Positions 6,791-15,955 are shown, numbered from the stretch's first letter. The stretch is DNA of 34,119 nt from Candidatus Hungatella pullicola (GCA_019114305.1 DXFU01000005.1:1-34119), one strand, 5' to 3'. Translations and numbers: made by a program. Notes: a model not told the origin generated them from the letters alone.

Positions 6791-8275
6791 ATGAGCAGAT
6801 ATATTCTCGGTCTGGATCAAAGTACCCAGGGAACCAAAGCCCTTCTTTTTGATGAAAAAGGATGTCTGGTTATGAGAAGGGATAAGGCCCACCGACAGCT
6901 GATCAGCCCAGAGGGATGGATATCCCACGATCCGGAGGAAATATATAAAAATACGATAGAGGTGCTTAAGGCCGTTATTGAGGATTCCGGCATTGACAAA
7001 GATCACGTAGCGGCCTTGGGGATAAGCAATCAAAGGGAAACTTCTCTGGCATGGGAGCGGTCTACAGGAAGGCCTGTTGCAATGGCTGTGGTATGGCAGT
7101 GCAGCAGAGCAGAAGAAATCTGTCGTCAGCTGGAGAAGGATTCCCAGATTATAAAGGGTAAGACCGGCCTTGCTCTGTCTCCCTATTTTCCGGCGGCAAA
7201 ATACGCCTGGATATTGAGAAATTTTAAGGAAGGGGAGAAGCTGGCCAAAGAGGGCAATCTCTGCCTTGGTACGATGGATTCCTTTCTGGTTTACCGTCTG
7301 ACAAAGGGGCAGGTATTTCAAACGGATTATTCCAACGCTTCCAGAACCCAGCTGTTTGATTTGAAAACCTGTAAGTTTGATCCTTTACTCTGCGGCATAT
7401 TTGGGATAGACTTAAGGTGTCTGCCTGAAATAGAAGATTCGGATGGAGACTTTGGACTGACCAGCTTGGAAGGTTTTCTTTCCAAGCCCATACCTGTCAG
7501 GGCGGTACTGGGAGATTCCCATGGGGCTTTGTTTGGCCAGGCCTGTTTGGAAAAGGGGATGACCAAGGCTACCTATGGTACAGGCTCTTCCATTATGATG
7601 AACGTGGGAGAAAAGCCTGTATTCAGTAAAAATGGGGTGGTAAGTTCTGTGGGATTTAAAATCAATCACAGGCTTACTTATGTACTGGAAGGCAATTTAA
7701 ATTATACAGGAGCGGTAATTACCTGGTTGAAGAAGGATCTGGGACTGATAGCAGCTGAACAGGAAACCGAAATAATGGCAAAAGAAGCCAATCCGGAGGA
7801 CAGAACCTATCTGGTTCCCGCTTTCAGCGGCCTGGGCGCTCCGTACTGGGCCAGCAATGCCAGGGCTGCCATATTGGGCATGGGCAGAACGACAGGAAGA
7901 AATGAACTGGCAAGGGCAGCTCTTTCCTGTATTGCCTGCCAGATTACTGATGTGGTGAAGGCTATGGAGAAGGATGGAAATATGTCTTTAGAGGAGCTTC
8001 GTGTAGACGGCGGACCTACAAAGAATAAATACTTGATGCAGCTGCAGTGCGATCTGCTGAATCGTTCAGTGAAGGTTCCTGCTCAGGAAGAATTATCCGG
8101 CATGGGGGCAGCTTATGCGGCCGGGTTGTCAGTGGGACTGTATGATGAAAGAATATTTCACAGAACTCAGCGGACAACATACCGGCCACGGATGAGCGAA
8201 GAAGAGCGGACCAGGCTGTATGAGGGCTGGAAACAGGCGGTAGACTGCGTAATCAGAAACGGGGGACAATCGTGA
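6791..8275 (+). CDS. FGGY-family carbohydrate kinase
   Basis: The 494-residue protein starts with the phosphate-binding GLDQSTQGTKALLFDE of FGGY sugar kinases and contains VAALGISNQRETSLAWER. Its second domain carries GTGSSIMMNVG and the adenosine-binding VDGGPTKNKYLMQLQCDLL. It begins at the base after the transketolase stop and shares TGA/GTG with the rhamnosidase gene. The family includes xylulokinase, glycerol kinase, ribulokinase, rhamnulokinase and apulose kinase. Substrate cannot be decided from motifs. The upstream isomerase and the lack of an aldolase gene favour a ketose whose phosphate is handled by transketolase. Confidence 0.9.
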   Translation: MSRYILGLDQSTQGTKALLFDEKGCLVMRRDKAHRQLISPEGWISHDPEEIYKNTIEVLKAVIEDSGIDKDHVAALGISNQRETSLAWERSTGRPVAMAVVWQCSRAEEICRQLEKDSQIIKGKTGLALSPYFPAAKYAWILRNFKEGEKLAKEGNLCLGTMDSFLVYRLTKGQVFQTDYSNASRTQLFDLKTCKFDPLLCGIFGIDLRCLPEIEDSDGDFGLTSLEGFLSKPIPVRAVLGDSHGALFGQACLEKGMTKATYGTGSSIMMNVGEKPVFSKNGVVSSVGFKINHRLTYVLEGNLNYTGAVITWLKKDLGLIAAEQETEIMAKEANPEDRTYLVPAFSGLGAPYWASNARAAILGMGRTTGRNELARAALSCIACQITDVVKAMEKDGNMSLEELRVDGGPTKNKYLMQLQCDLLNRSVKVPAQEELSGMGAAYAAGLSVGLYDERIFHRTQRTTYRPRMSEEERTRLYEGWKQAVDCVIRNGGQS

Positions 8276-10944
8276 GAATTTATGCTTTAAAAGCAAACTA
8301 TCAGACAAATCCAATAGGGATTGATTTAAACAATGTAACTTTATCCTGGAAGGTGAAGGAAGCAAAAGGAAGACACCAGCAGTATTCAAGAATTACAGTC
8401 GCAGAGGATTGGGATTTTCAAAAGGTGATTTATGACAGCGGAGAAGTTCCTCTTAGAGGGGCTGCTTTCCCTTTGGAGGCACCACTGAAACCGGGACAGC
8501 CTTATTTCTGGAAAGTGGAAGTAATGGATGATCAGGGCGATTACGGGGTGAGTTCTGTTTCTTCCTTTGAAGGGGGACACCCGGAAGAAGCCTGGCATGG
8601 AATTTGGATTAAACCGCCTTTTGTGAGAGAGATTCATCCGGTTTTTTCCAAGACATTTGTCCTTAATAAGGAAACCCTTGCTCATTTGGCTATGGGACGG
8701 CTTTATATCTGCGGTCTGGGACTTTATGAGGTTGTTATAAACGGCGTAAAGGCAGGAGATGAATTTTTGGCTCCATACTGGACTGATTACCGATATTGGA
8801 TTCAGTATCAGACCTATGATGTTGCACCTTTGCTGAGGGAAGGAGAAAACCGCATTGATATTAGTCTGGGAAATGGATGGTATAAGGGAAGATTTGGGTA
8901 TCTGAACAAGGGACAGCTGAGGGAATATTACGGAGATGAATTTAAAGTTGTGGCGGATCTTTACCTGACAGACAAAGAGGGAAAACAGACCGTCATTGCT
9001 ACGGATGAAACCTGGCTGGCGTTAAAGTCTCCGGTAGTCAGCTCCGGAATTTATGACGGAGAGGTTTACGACGCCAGGATGGAGCCGGCTCTTTGGGAAA
9101 TTCCGGAGAGACAGAGACTCAAAGCCTGCCCTGCCCAGGCGCCTGAAGGGAAATTATGTCCCATGACAGGGCCGGCAGTGAAAAAGAAAGAAGTATTAAA
9201 GGTAAAAGAAATTATTACTACCTCAATTGGAGAAACTGTGCTGGATTTTGGACAGGAGATTACAGGATGGGTTACCTTCTGGCCCGAGGGACCGAAAGGA
9301 CAGAGGATTACTCTTCAGCACGGAGAGGTTCTCCAGAATGGAATATTTTATCGGGAAAATCTGCGTACAGCTCAGGCGGAATACACTTTTATTTCCAACG
9401 GCATAAAGCAGTTCGCCCGTCCCCATTTTACATTTTTTGGATTCAGGTATGTAAAGGTAACCGGAATGGAGATAAACAGTTCCAATGTAGACCAATTCCA
9501 AGCATGGGCTTTGTATTCTGATATGCAGGAGACGGGCTTTATTGAAACTTCTAATGAAAAGATAAACCGGCTTATTGAGAATACCAAGTGGAGCGAGAAA
9601 GACAACTTCCTGGATGTTCCCACAGATTGTCCTCAGAGAGATGAGAGACTGGGCTGGACAGGGGATGCCCAGATTTTCTCATCAGCAGCCTGCTATCATA
9701 TGGAACCGGCAGCCTTTTTCAGAAAATATTTAAGGGATATGGCTTATGAACAGAGAGAAAAAGGCGGAGCTGTTCCCTACGTAGTACCTGATGTTCTTAC
9801 TTTGGCAAGACAGATGAATGGTGAGCCGGAGTTCCCTATGGAGAAAGATCTTTGGGGAGAAGCCGGAGCCAGCGTATGGGGGGACGCGGCCACAATTATT
9901 CCGTGGAATTTGTATGTTCATACCGGCAACAGGAAATGGCTGGGTGAACAGTATGACAATATGAAGCAGTGGTCAGATTTTATGATCCACATGGACGAAA
10001 CTTACTGCGGAGGCGAAAGACTTTGGACTTGCGGCTTCCATTTCGGAGACTGGCTGTCTCTGGATGCAGAGGGTGACAGCAGGGAAGGAGGAACAGACAA
10101 ATATTTTGTGGCTTCTGTCTTTTATATGTATTCCACAGGTCTTACGGCGAGAGCGGCTCATGTACTTGGAAATCAGGAAGAGGAAGCTTATTACGGAAAA
10201 ATCTCCGCGCAGATAAAAGAAGCTATAAAAAAGAGATATTTCTGTGGCAATGGGCGGATTAAAATTTCTACTCAAACTGCTTATGTTCTGGGCCTTTGGT
10301 TTGGATTGTTTGATGTGAATGAGACAGAGGCAGCAGCAGAAGAACTGTGCAGGCTTTTGGAAGAAAGAAAGATGCATCTTGCTACCGGGTTTGTAGGAAC
10401 GGGATATCTCTGCCAGGCTCTTTCTCAGGCCGGCAGAACAAAAGAGGCGTATACACTTTTGTTCAATGAAGATTATCCCAGCTGGCTCTATGAGGTGAAT
10501 CTGGGAGCTACTACTATCTGGGAGAGATGGAATTCCCTTCTGCCGGACGGCTCCATCAGCAGTACCGGTATGAACAGCCTTAATCACTATGCTTACGGTG
10601 TTGTTGCAGAGTGGATTTACAGTACGGTGTGCGGTCTTTCCCTGTGTGAAGACAAGCCGGCAGGAGAGCAGATTTGTTTTGCCCCAAGACCAGACAGAAG
10701 GCTGGATTATGTAAAAGCAAAATGCGCCTTTGCAGCCGGTGAATACGAAGCAGGCTGGAAATGGGAAAATGGTTTTCTTGTATATAGCTTGTCTGTTCCC
10801 TTTGACTGTCATGCTGTGTTAGACTTAGGAGAAGGGATCCAGGCGGTTGAGATCAATGGAGAGCCGGTGAAGGAGTATCAGGGACTTGTGCTGGAAGCAG
10901 GCCGGTATGAGATCAAGGCATTTTTGACCGGAGGTATGCAGTAA
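8272..10944 (+). CDS. GH78 alpha-L-rhamnosidase
   Basis: The 890-residue enzyme has N-terminal beta-sandwich domains and an (alpha/alpha)6 catalytic domain typical of GH78. The active-site block DVPTDCPQRDERLGWTGDAQ covers residues 448-467, with the likely general acid Glu-458. The second catalytic block GATTIWERWNS contains Glu-751. The protein starts at a GTG overlapping the kinase stop and has no signal peptide. It therefore acts inside the cell on small rhamnosides brought in by a transporter encoded elsewhere. Substrates could be rhamnosylated plant glycosides or pectin (rhamnogalacturonan) oligosaccharides. Rhamnose catabolic enzymes (RhaA/B/D) are not seen in the window, so released rhamnose must be handled elsewhere. 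Confidence 0.93.
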   Translation: MRIYALKANYQTNPIGIDLNNVTLSWKVKEAKGRHQQYSRITVAEDWDFQKVIYDSGEVPLRGAAFPLEAPLKPGQPYFWKVEVMDDQGDYGVSSVSSFEGGHPEEAWHGIWIKPPFVREIHPVFSKTFVLNKETLAHLAMGRLYICGLGLYEVVINGVKAGDEFLAPYWTDYRYWIQYQTYDVAPLLREGENRIDISLGNGWYKGRFGYLNKGQLREYYGDEFKVVADLYLTDKEGKQTVIATDETWLALKSPVVSSGIYDGEVYDARMEPALWEIPERQRLKACPAQAPEGKLCPMTGPAVKKKEVLKVKEIITTSIGETVLDFGQEITGWVTFWPEGPKGQRITLQHGEVLQNGIFYRENLRTAQAEYTFISNGIKQFARPHFTFFGFRYVKVTGMEINSSNVDQFQAWALYSDMQETGFIETSNEKINRLIENTKWSEKDNFLDVPTDCPQRDERLGWTGDAQIFSSAACYHMEPAAFFRKYLRDMAYEQREKGGAVPYVVPDVLTLARQMNGEPEFPMEKDLWGEAGASVWGDAATIIPWNLYVHTGNRKWLGEQYDNMKQWSDFMIHMDETYCGGERLWTCGFHFGDWLSLDAEGDSREGGTDKYFVASVFYMYSTGLTARAAHVLGNQEEEAYYGKISAQIKEAIKKRYFCGNGRIKISTQTAYVLGLWFGLFDVNETEAAAEELCRLLEERKMHLATGFVGTGYLCQALSQAGRTKEAYTLLFNEDYPSWLYEVNLGATTIWERWNSLLPDGSISSTGMNSLNHYAYGVVAEWIYSTVCGLSLCEDKPAGEQICFAPRPDRRLDYVKAKCAFAAGEYEAGWKWENGFLVYSLSVPFDCHAVLDLGEGIQAVEINGEPVKEYQGLVLEAGRYEIKAFLTGGMQ

Positions 10945-11004
10945 ATATAAGAATCCATCACTGGAGACGAAAGTTTGGAGAAGGAAGAGGGCAGGAACTA
11001 ACTT

Positions 11005-12975
11005 ATGGTAACAGATACATATAACTCTCCCTGGGCTAAGGTTCATGGAATTCCCTTTAAAAATGTGACTTTGGAAGATGGTTTCTGGAAAGAAACCGGG
11101 CGGGTTTGCGCTGATTCCACAGTCTATCATTTGAAGAAAATGTTTGACAGCGAAGAAATCAGTCATGTGGTGGAGAATTTCCGTATCTGCGCAGGAAGAA
11201 GCAAAGGAAGGCACAAAGGAACCCCCTTTGGAGACGGAGATTTCTATAAATGGATGGAGGCAGCACTGTACTGCGCTGTCTCCCAAAACAATGAAGCGCT
11301 TTTAAAGGAGCTGGAGGACTACATTCAGCTTCTAGGGGAGGCCCAGCGTTCTGATGGCTATCTTTCCACAAAACAGATTATTGAGGAGATGAAGGGAAAG
11401 AAAAGCCGTCTGAAAGACATTAATGATTTTGAGGTTTACAATCTTGGCCACCTTTTTACCTCTGCCTGCCTTTATAATCGGCTGACGGGGAAAGATAATT
11501 TTTTAAAAATAGCTGAAAAGGCAGCTGGATATTTAAAACAGGTGTACCATCAGGCAGAGGACACCGGACAGGTTCAGACAGCAGTGTGTCCCTCTCATTA
11601 TATGGGATTGGTGGAGCTTTACCGTACCACTGGAGAGAAGGAATATCTGGAGCTGGCGGCAAAAGCTGTGAGACTTCGGGATATGGTGGAGAACGGTATG
11701 GATGACAACCAGGACAGAATCCCCCTTCTGGAACACGACCGGATCGTAGGCCATGCGGTGCGGGCCAATTACTTGTATGCAGGTTTGGCTGATCTGTATG
11801 CGGAGACTGGCAGGAAGGATTATCTGCAGGTGCTTCACCGGGTATGGAACAGCCTGGTTCAGAAGAAAATGTATCTTACCGGTGGCTGCGGGGCCTTATA
11901 TAACGGCGTCTCTCCTTATGGGAATTTCTTCCGGGATCAGAAGATTCACCAGGCTTACGGTTATGAGTACCAACTTCCTAATATTACAGCTTACAATGAG
12001 ACATGTGCTTCTGTGGGAGGAGTTATGTGGGCTTACCGCATGTTCACAGTGGAGCCTAAGGCTGTATACATGGATATACTTGAGCGAATGATGTACAACG
12101 TGAACCTTGGCGCAGTTAGTTTAGACGGAAAGAAGTTTTTTTATGAAAATATGCTGCGGCGAACCTGGAAGCTGGATTACCAGCTGGTATGGCCCAGAGA
12201 GAGAACAGAATATATAGAAAGTTACTGCTGTCCTCCTAACCTGGCAAGATTGATTGCCCAGACGGCAGAGTATTTCTATATGAAATCTGAGGATTCTGTA
12301 TGGATCGGACTTTATGGAGAGAGTACGGCTGTCATAGATTTGGATAACGGAGCTGCCTTCCAGCTTCATCAGTCCACCGCTTATCCATATGACGGCACAA
12401 TTTGTTTTACCTTTGATCAGGTGAGAGATGAGCGGCCGTGGAAGCTTATGCTTCGTGTTCCCGGCTGGGTAAAGCGGGGAAAATTGAAAGTAAATGGAAA
12501 AGAGAGGAAACTTTTTTCAGGAGAGAGCGGCACCTATATTGAGATTTTTATGGAACGGACAAAAGGAACGCAGGTTGAACTGGTTTTGGATATGCCGGCA
12601 AGGCTTACTGTTTCCAATTCTATGGTAGAGGAGACGGAAAATCATCTGGCAGTAGAGAGAGGACCTTTGGTTTACTGTATGGAAAGCCAGGACGGACTGG
12701 TGGAAGATCTGGATGATCTGCTTCTTCCTGCAAATGCTGTTTTTGCGCCGGAGGAGTATTGGATTCAGGGGAGAAAAATGACAGCTTTAAAGAGCTGTTT
12801 CTTAAAGATAGACCGGGATCATTACGACAAAGAAGCCTTGTATTCTTCCTGCGGCTCCTTCCGGCTTCGGCAGGTACAGGTTCGGCTGATCCCTTATTTC
12901 GCCTGGGACAACAGGGGAATGGGGCAGATGAGAATATGGTTCCCGGCTCAGTGGCCCGTGACAGCAGGAGAATGA
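11005..12975 (+). CDS. GH127-type glycoside hydrolase (beta-L-arabinofuranosidase family, former DUF1680)
   Basis: The 656-residue protein begins with the family-typical VTLEDGFWKE. It carries the metal/cysteine centre: AYNETCASVGG (Glu-332, Cys-334) and ESYCCPPNLARLIAQ (Cys-408, Cys-409). In the characterised Bifidobacterium enzyme the equivalent cluster holds zinc, and one of the paired cysteines is the nucleophile. The position I align with that enzyme's acid/base glutamate is Gln-316 in KIHQAYGYEYQLPN, so activity may differ from the reference. No signal peptide is present. It lies 60 bp after the rhamnosidase gene with only a modest ribosome site. Known activities include removal of beta-L-arabinofuranose and, as I recall, of aceric acid in rhamnogalacturonan-II breakdown. 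Confidence 0.88.
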   Translation: MVTDTYNSPWAKVHGIPFKNVTLEDGFWKETGRVCADSTVYHLKKMFDSEEISHVVENFRICAGRSKGRHKGTPFGDGDFYKWMEAALYCAVSQNNEALLKELEDYIQLLGEAQRSDGYLSTKQIIEEMKGKKSRLKDINDFEVYNLGHLFTSACLYNRLTGKDNFLKIAEKAAGYLKQVYHQAEDTGQVQTAVCPSHYMGLVELYRTTGEKEYLELAAKAVRLRDMVENGMDDNQDRIPLLEHDRIVGHAVRANYLYAGLADLYAETGRKDYLQVLHRVWNSLVQKKMYLTGGCGALYNGVSPYGNFFRDQKIHQAYGYEYQLPNITAYNETCASVGGVMWAYRMFTVEPKAVYMDILERMMYNVNLGAVSLDGKKFFYENMLRRTWKLDYQLVWPRERTEYIESYCCPPNLARLIAQTAEYFYMKSEDSVWIGLYGESTAVIDLDNGAAFQLHQSTAYPYDGTICFTFDQVRDERPWKLMLRVPGWVKRGKLKVNGKERKLFSGESGTYIEIFMERTKGTQVELVLDMPARLTVSNSMVEETENHLAVERGPLVYCMESQDGLVEDLDDLLLPANAVFAPEEYWIQGRKMTALKSCFLKIDRDHYDKEALYSSCGSFRLRQVQVRLIPYFAWDNRGMGQMRIWFPAQWPVTAGE

Positions 12976-12979
12976 GAAG

Positions 12980-14425
12980 ATGAAAAAGGATTTAAGAAGA
13001 TTGGGAACCTTTCCTCAGGAAAAAATGGGGATGGCAGATAAGATTCTTGACCAGGAACTGAAAGAAGACCGACACAAAATAGTGGTTTTAGATGATGATC
13101 CTACAGGAACTCAGACCGTTCATGGAGTTTCTGTATATACAGACTGGTCAGAGGAAAGTATTGCCCGGGGATTTAAGGGAAAGGAAAAAGTGTTTTATAT
13201 TCTGACCAATTCCAGAAGTTTTTCCCCGGAACGAACCATTCAGGTACACCGACAGATTGGGGAACGGGTAGAAAAAGCAGCCAGAGAGCAGGGAACGGAA
13301 TATCTTATTCTTAGCCGCGGAGACTCGACATTAAGAGGACATTATCCTCTGGAGACAGAAATACTTAGAGAAGTTTTGGAGCAAAAAGGCTACACTATAG
13401 ACGGAGAGATCATATGCCCCTATTTTGGGGAAGGCGGAAGATATACAGTGGATAATATCCACTATGTTAAGCAGGGAGATTGGCTGATTCCATGCGGAGA
13501 AACGGAATTTGCCCAGGATAAAACTTTTGGTTATCATTTTTCCGATCTGACGGAGTATATCGAGGAAAAAACCAGGGGAAAATGCAAAGCTGGAGAAGTT
13601 TTAACAATTTCCTTGAAGGCCCTGAGAAACCTTGATGTAGAAGGCATTACCCACAGTCTTATGGGAGCGGAAAATTTCAAAAAAATCATTGTAAACGCAG
13701 TTTGTGACTATGATCTTAAGGTGTTCTCTGCAGCTTTATACCGGGCAATGAAATCTGGAAAAAGATTTTTGTTCCGCTGTGCGGCATCTCTTGTAAAGAT
13801 ATTGGGAGGCATAAAAGAAAAACCTCTTTTGGATTGCAGTCAGTTGTTCTGTCATGGGGAGACAGACAGAGGAGGAATCATTCTTATCGGATCCCATACA
13901 AGGAAGACCACAGAGCAGTTGGAACAGCTGAAAGAGATTAGGGGAATATGTTTCCATGAAATGAATACAGATCTGGTGCTTGTGCCCGGAGCATTGGAGA
14001 ATGAAATCCGGCGTTTGGCTGCAATCTGCAGCAGCCAAATTGCTGCAGGAACTACTGTGGCGGTTTACACCAAAAGACAGATTTTAAGCCTGGAAGGAGA
14101 TACGAGGGAGACCGCTTTAGCACGTTCTGTGGAGATTTCCAAAGGCGTTCAGGCATTGGCGGGTCTGCTGGAAGCAGCACCTTCTTTTGTGGTAGCTAAA
14201 GGGGGAATTACTTCAAGTGACGTGGCCACAGGGGGACTGAGAATACAGCGGGCTGCTGTGTTAGGACAGATTGCGCCCGGTGTTCCGGTATGGAGAACTG
14301 GGGAAGAAAGTCGTTTCCCGGGGATCCCCTATGTAATATTTCCGGGAAATGTGGGTGAGAAGGATACCCTGAAATGTGTGGTTAAACAGCTTTTAGGGCT
14401 GGCAGATGGGGGGAAAGAAATGTGA
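12980..14425 (+). CDS. Four-carbon acid sugar kinase family protein (DUF1537)
   Basis: The 481-residue protein has the N-terminal motif VVLDDDPTGTQTVHGVSVYT of the sugar-binding domain. The C-terminal nucleotide-binding domain carries VVAKGGITSSDVATGGLRIQ and VIFPGNVGEKDTL. Members phosphorylate acid sugars such as erythronate, threonate, and 3-oxo-isoapionate in apionate catabolism. The gene starts five bases after the GH127 stop and overlaps the next gene by four bases. Its usual partner, a PdxA2-type dehydrogenase, is missing here. The substrate may therefore be an unusual acid derived from the glycan this operon degrades. It looks intact and somewhat longer than many relatives (about 420-450). 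Confidence 0.88.
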   Translation: MKKDLRRLGTFPQEKMGMADKILDQELKEDRHKIVVLDDDPTGTQTVHGVSVYTDWSEESIARGFKGKEKVFYILTNSRSFSPERTIQVHRQIGERVEKAAREQGTEYLILSRGDSTLRGHYPLETEILREVLEQKGYTIDGEIICPYFGEGGRYTVDNIHYVKQGDWLIPCGETEFAQDKTFGYHFSDLTEYIEEKTRGKCKAGEVLTISLKALRNLDVEGITHSLMGAENFKKIIVNAVCDYDLKVFSAALYRAMKSGKRFLFRCAASLVKILGGIKEKPLLDCSQLFCHGETDRGGIILIGSHTRKTTEQLEQLKEIRGICFHEMNTDLVLVPGALENEIRRLAAICSSQIAAGTTVAVYTKRQILSLEGDTRETALARSVEISKGVQALAGLLEAAPSFVVAKGGITSSDVATGGLRIQRAAVLGQIAPGVPVWRTGEESRFPGIPYVIFPGNVGEKDTLKCVVKQLLGLADGGKEM

Positions 14426-15093
14426 AAATCGGATTGATTTATACCAGTACGACGCCGGAACTGATTCACCTGGTAGAAGAAGAGATAAAAAAGGCTTTTG
14501 GGAAGAATATTTGTCTTGTGAGCTGGCAGGATCCTTCGATTCTGGCTCAGGTACGGGAGTCAGGGTATGTGACAGCTCAGCCGGCTGCCCGGCTGATAAA
14601 AATGTTTATGGAAGCGGTGGAACAGGGATGCGATGGAATCCTGAATGTCTGCTCTTCCGTAGGGCTGGTGGCAGACGCCATGCAGCCGGTTGCAAAACTG
14701 ACCGGAGTGCCTATTGTAAGAATTGATGAGGAAATGTGCAGAAATGCAGTGGAGAGGGCGGAAAAAATTGCTGTTATGGCAACCCTTCCAACCACTTTAG
14801 ATCCCACAAAAGCTACTTTGTGCCGTCTGGCAGAAGAAAAGGGCAGGAAGATTGAGCTGATAGATATTCTGGTAGAGGGAGCTTTTGGGTTAGATCCAGT
14901 ACAGTTCCAAAAGAAGATGGCTGATTATGCCAAGCTGGCAGTGGGCAGAGCGGATATTATTTTATTTGCCCAGGGTTCCATGGCATACTGCAGTCAATAT
15001 ATTGAGTCTATGTATCACATACCTGTTTTATCCAGTCCTGAATATGGAGCAAGGGCTCTGAAGAAAGCCTTGGAAGATCGGCAGGATTGCTAG
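14422..15093 (+). CDS. Asp/Glu/hydantoin racemase superfamily protein
   Basis: The 223-residue protein starts at a GTG overlapping the kinase stop, behind a G-rich ribosome site. The first catalytic cysteine is present as Cys-77 in ILNVCSSVGLVADAMQPV. In the second half, where two-cysteine racemases have the other active-site Cys, this protein reads FAQGSMAYC: the expected position appears to be Ser/Met, with a Cys slightly later. Single-cysteine members of the superfamily can isomerise or decarboxylate carboxylic acids, as arylmalonate decarboxylase does. A role in amino acid racemisation is doubtful here. Sitting between an acid-sugar kinase and a beta-keto acid cleavage enzyme, it probably acts on an intermediate of the same pathway. 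Confidence 0.75.
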   Translation: MKIGLIYTSTTPELIHLVEEEIKKAFGKNICLVSWQDPSILAQVRESGYVTAQPAARLIKMFMEAVEQGCDGILNVCSSVGLVADAMQPVAKLTGVPIVRIDEEMCRNAVERAEKIAVMATLPTTLDPTKATLCRLAEEKGRKIELIDILVEGAFGLDPVQFQKKMADYAKLAVGRADIILFAQGSMAYCSQYIESMYHIPVLSSPEYGARALKKALEDRQDC

Positions 15094-15109
15094 GAGGGGA
15101 GAAGGAGCA

Positions 15110-15922
15110 ATGAGGAAGGTTATTATTTCAGTGGCTCCCGTATGGGGGCAGGACACTTCTATAGACCCGGCAGGGATTGCCAGAGATGTGGAGCAGTGTG
15201 CCAAAAAAGGCGCTGCAATGGTTCATCTTCACGTCAGAGATCGCCGGGGACGTCTGACATCTGATCTTAAGGTGCTGGAAGAAACCGTAAGACAGATTCG
15301 TTCCCGGTGCGATATTATGATAGAAGTTTCTACTGGAGGCGTTTCAAATTTGACCATAGAAGAAAGATGCGCTCCTCTTCCTGTCCAATGGGCTGAGGCA
15401 GCTTCTCTTAATGTAGGCTCTGTGAATCTGGGAGAGGCTGTGTACGCTAATCCTGTCTGCGAAGTAGAATATTGCGTTGGGCAAATTCTGAAGTATAAAA
15501 AAATACCGGAAATAGAGGTGTTTGAACTTGGCATGATAAAAACAGCGGCGGAATTGGTTCAAAAGTATCATATGCCTGCCCCCATCCTTCTCAGTATTGT
15601 ATTGGGCCATCAGGGAGCAGCTCCTGCAACAAAGAGAATTCTATATTCTATGATAGACGCTGTTAAGGAATTCTTTCCACACGGACAGGTTTTATGGGGG
15701 ATTACCCAGGCGAACAGAAAGAATTTTGATCTTATAGAAGAAGCACTGGATATGGGAGCATCTACAGTGAGAATTGGATTTGAAGACAGTCCGTGGCTGG
15801 CTCCTGATCAAAGGTCAGACGCTAATTGGCTTTTGGTTGAGAAGGTAAAGGGAATTTTACAGAAAAAAGGGTTAAGTCCTGCCACGCCGGATGAAGCCAG
15901 AAAGATACTGGGGTCCAGGTGA
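15110..15922 (+). CDS. Beta-keto acid cleavage enzyme (BKACE, DUF849)
   Basis: The 270-residue TIM-barrel protein has the zinc-binding MVHLHVRD motif (His-39, His-41) and the C-terminal VRIGFEDSPWL with Arg-221, Glu-225 and Asp-226. The spacing of the last three matches that in the lysine-pathway enzyme Kce. Family members react a beta-keto acid with acetyl-CoA to give acetoacetate and a new CoA ester. The start has AGGAGGGGAGAAGG directly upstream. As last gene of the operon, before a terminator, it implies that a beta-keto acid arises during use of the sugar. The family's substrate range is broad and cannot be fixed from sequence. It is slightly short for the family (usually about 275-310). 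Confidence 0.88.
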   Translation: MRKVIISVAPVWGQDTSIDPAGIARDVEQCAKKGAAMVHLHVRDRRGRLTSDLKVLEETVRQIRSRCDIMIEVSTGGVSNLTIEERCAPLPVQWAEAASLNVGSVNLGEAVYANPVCEVEYCVGQILKYKKIPEIEVFELGMIKTAAELVQKYHMPAPILLSIVLGHQGAAPATKRILYSMIDAVKEFFPHGQVLWGITQANRKNFDLIEEALDMGASTVRIGFEDSPWLAPDQRSDANWLLVEKVKGILQKKGLSPATPDEARKILGSR

Positions 15923-15955
15923 ATTTACACAATAAATGATTAAAATTAAAATAAG

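Noticed and set aside
9973-10812. A 279-codon open frame on the minus strand
   Set aside because: It lies entirely opposite the GH78 gene, has no ribosome site, and its residues look like antisense of a coding region.
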